This document shows, piece after piece, positions 22,691 through 22,868 of a DNA stretch of 22,868 nucleotides. A program made the translations under genes and the position numbers. The stretch is from BS750m-G62 sp964577175 (GTDB taxonomy: Bacteria; Planctomycetota; Phycisphaerae; FEN-1346): the NCBI GenBank assembly GCA_964577175.1, contig CAZNYC010000061.1:1-22868 (forward strand). Reading direction: 5' to 3'. The notes beneath the pieces are model-generated. The model worked only from the letters and a program-made list of their open reading frames with translations. It was not told the DNA's origin and did not search any database. The stretch's first letter is position 1; each line of letters opens with the position of its first letter.

Positions 22691-22813
22691 CTAACGTATG
22701 GCCACGGGTTGAGGGATACCTGAGGGACAAATAGGGGCGCGAACCGGGGCGCGAAGGTGCCCCAAAGCGCTGTTCATGGCCTCAAAAAGCCGGTTTTGCG
22801 CGCGGGCGGGTGG
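22691..22813 (-). pseudogene. Fragment resembling an integrase C-terminus next to attR
   Basis: On the minus strand a frame reads ...RLFEAMNSALGHL...ICPSGIPQPVAIR and stops with TAG (22691-22693). The intact integrase ends FEALTRNASETICPSGVPQ. The shared FEA, ICPSG-V/I-PQ and the reading frame suggest the 3' end of a related integrase gene, without its catalytic part, which is cut off by the att core. The DNA match includes the 23-bp end repeat (22710-22732), so selection for an integrase-binding site is an alternative reason for the likeness. Confidence 0.45.
22710..22732. repeat. Right-end copy of the 11-bp tandem repeats
   Basis: 23 bp identical but for one base to 13101-13123, same orientation: tgagggata then cctgagggacaaat. 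Together with the left copy it would flank the core in the circular form, as arm sites do. Confidence 0.6.
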
Positions 22814-22852
22814 TTTTAAGTCCCCAGCGTCTGCCGTTCCGCCACTCGCCCA
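22814..22852 (-). other. Attachment site attR (39-bp tRNA-Leu 5'-half fragment)
   Basis: Exact copy of 12987-13025. It is the 5' half of tRNA-Leu(UAA) without the 3' half, so it is not a functional tRNA. Its outer flank (from 22853, aatatcctgtaag) is the original upstream DNA of the tRNA and probably carried its promoter. Confidence 0.9.
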
Positions 22853-22868
22853 ATATCCTGTAAGAAGA

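Noticed and set aside
21268..22734. Several long plus-strand open frames (up to about 300 codons) in the attR-proximal region
   Set aside because: They overlap each other in different phases, consist mainly of Arg, Gly, Pro and Ala, have no motif or convincing start, and cross tandem repeats whose period breaks the frame. GC-rich non-coding DNA explains them.
12987..22852. Complete prophage
   Set aside because: The space is too small, and no terminase, portal, tail, tape-measure or lysis gene can be found on either strand.

Overview
The window looks like a GC-rich bacterial chromosome, most likely from a planctomycete-type organism. The main hints are a type II pseudopilin-like protein ending in a planctomycete-style 'AFYDxHVEAL' motif, a UPF0182/COG1615 membrane protein, and intergenic regions crowded with palindromic repeats. 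This assignment is an inference; no rRNA or other taxonomic marker is present.

Layout. Positions 1-12937 are ordinary chromosome. In order they hold a prepilin-like protein (+), a minus-strand block of biosynthetic genes (aroK, argG, leuA), a possible tiny minus-strand transcription unit (about 5571-5725), a UPF0182 membrane protein (+), a small lipoprotein (+), a repeat-packed 0.95-kb intergenic region in which the tyrS start has been duplicated, then tyrS (+) and der (+). These are housekeeping genes without a shared pathway; the interest lies in the repeats between them.

At 12938-13024 lies a tRNA-Leu(UAA) on the minus strand. A 39-bp direct repeat of its 5' half (12987-13025) recurs at 22814-22852, so about 9.83 kb between them is an integrated element, and every gene I support in it is on the minus strand. 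Moving inward from the tRNA: a complete tyrosine integrase, a Gam-like nuclease inhibitor, a small excisionase-like HTH protein, a winged-helix-like protein and a replication initiator. The last three are coupled by ATGA overlaps. The initiator gene contains four 21-bp palindromic iterons in its middle, the arrangement of the lambda O gene and ori. Next come a 20-21-bp tandem repeat array, a protein made of five tandem HTH-like modules whose start lies in a 13-bp leader hairpin, then a one-polypeptide fusion of a prohead protease and a gpT-like major capsid protein, a small basic ORF and a zinc-ribbon ORF. Two palindromes centred 21 bp apart precede the capsid operon. The last 1.3 kb before attR is very GC-rich, mostly non-coding, carries 153/154-bp tandem repeats, and ends in a fragment resembling the integrase C-terminus.

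Together these genes can supply integration and excision, replication, protection of DNA ends, regulation and a capsid shell, but I see no terminase, portal, tail or lysis gene. The best reading is a compact capsid-encoding phage satellite (or satellite-like island) that would depend on a helper for packaging and tails. An eroded prophage is the main alternative, although every core gene is intact with a plausible start.
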